Assembly: GCF_964340395.1 (NCBI RefSeq) | Contig: NC_135553.1 | Coordinates: 25,900,449-25,964,448 of the forward strand | Length of the DNA stretch: 64,000 nt | Reading direction: 5' to 3' | DNA from: Glandiceps talaboti | Lineage: Eukaryota > Hemichordata > Enteropneusta > Spengelidae | In this document: in pieces, positions 63,373-64,000 of the stretch | Position numbering within the stretch: position 1 is the first letter of the stretch | Layout of the letters: every line of letters starts with the position of its first letter | Notes under the pieces: generated by a model | Database searches by the model: none | What the model saw: the letters and a program-made list of their open reading frames with translations, nothing else | What the model was told of the DNA's origin: nothing | Translations under genes and position numbers: made by a program

Positions 63373-63769
63373 GTCAGAGACAGATGGAAAGGTCTTGTGC
63401 TTTTCACAATTAACAAAAACACATATACATCATTTAAGAGCATATTAGACCAGACAAGAATAGATATATTCTTGTCTGTGATATTGGTAATAAAACCACA
63501 GTTCGTTGTAAGTGTTGCATTATTCAGCATTGCCAGATACAACAAGCGACTCATCAATGGTTCAAGCATTGAAACCAAATTCTAGAAAAACATTTACAAC
63601 AAATTGATATTTTACCTTGATCTACTCTCTGAGATACCAATCCAGGTATGGAAAGGAATTGGTGAATACTCGACAACATAATTACTTCTGTATAGATACA
63701 ACAAGAGGAAAAGCCGCAAGCACGTAAGTCTACATGTGACAGACGCTCTGTGTTTGGGAATTCGATCAT
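61676..63769 (-). CDS. Coiled-coil protein with 35-residue repeats, copy 2
   Basis: Same two-exon structure as copy 1: 63769-63616 and 62925-61676, 467 residues. Relative to copy 1, I count seven amino-acid replacements and three synonymous changes in the large exon. In exon 1 there are two replacements, two synonymous changes and one in-frame 3-base deletion (HQLFLS becomes HQFLS). The frame is intact, so both copies could be expressed. A one-base difference in the A-run near 63870 disrupts the alternative exon 1 frame but not this one, supporting the chosen reading frame. Confidence 0.75.
63302..63373. repeat. CAGA microsatellite in intron of copy 2
   Basis: CAGA units as in copy 1, but expanded and slightly rearranged. 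Confidence 0.9.
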
Positions 63770-64000
63770 GTGAAGAACGTCCGAACATTTGCGACGTAGA
63801 CGCAACGTTCGAACTTCAAAGGTTAAGATCTCGTAGAATATCGCGCGGAATTACTTCATTGCGCCATGCAAAAAAGTTATTGCGGGCATCTCTACTGATG
63901 AAAAGAATGTATATAAAGTGTATAAAATTGACCAACTTATTGGTTAGTTTGTGTAACCATGCATGTAGTTTATCTGGTAATACTATCGATAGTAGTAGGC

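Larger units (their letters stand above)
60926..64000. repeat. Tandem segmental duplication, unit 2 (cut by window end)
   Basis: Second copy of the 56865-59912 sequence. Differences are few substitutions, a longer CA run, a longer CAGA run, and small indels. Confidence 0.93.

Overview
The window is animal nuclear DNA, most likely from a marine invertebrate. Genes are split by GT-AG introns, intergenic and intronic DNA is AT-rich and full of micro- and minisatellites, and non-LTR retrotransposon debris is common. Hemichordate, amphioxus or a lophotrochozoan would all fit; I cannot settle the species from the sequence. There is no operon, CRISPR array or tRNA that I can see.

Layout: 1-3.7 kb has no recognisable gene. 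A dienelactone-hydrolase-family gene (CMBL-like, + strand) lies at 4.4-5.2 kb. A Helentron/pearl-like repeat element follows at 6.4-7.4 kb. At 10.5-17.6 kb is a complete 3-exon gene for calcium-activated nucleotidase (CANT1, - strand). It is head-to-head with a complete 13-exon gene for PIGA (+ strand, 18.2-36.3 kb), the catalytic GPI-GlcNAc transferase subunit. Only about 0.6 kb separates the two start codons. PIGA introns hold a CR1-like reverse-transcriptase remnant, a transposase-like remnant and a 30-copy, 60-bp minisatellite. From 38.8 to 46 kb there are at least three decayed non-LTR fragments. They interleave with the exons of a large - strand gene (40.5-50.9 kb, 5' end not identified) encoding a tandem FN3-like extracellular protein with one DUF642/galactose-binding-like domain. 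51-56.9 kb is satellite-rich and contains a 228-bp foldback element. From 56.87 kb to the window end is a recent tandem duplication with a unit of about 4.06 kb. Each unit carries a 2-exon - strand gene for a coiled-coil protein of about 468 residues, built of 35-residue repeats.

How the genes relate: CANT1 (ER/Golgi nucleotidase) and PIGA (ER membrane) are both secretory-pathway genes and probably share a bidirectional promoter. The other genes show no functional link to them.

The strongest candidates for something undescribed are the duplicated 35-residue-repeat coiled-coil gene, the FN3/DUF642 protein with an apparent one-base frameshift, the foldback element, and the PIGA-intron minisatellite. 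All exon boundaries were read by eye from splice consensus, phase and protein-family continuity.
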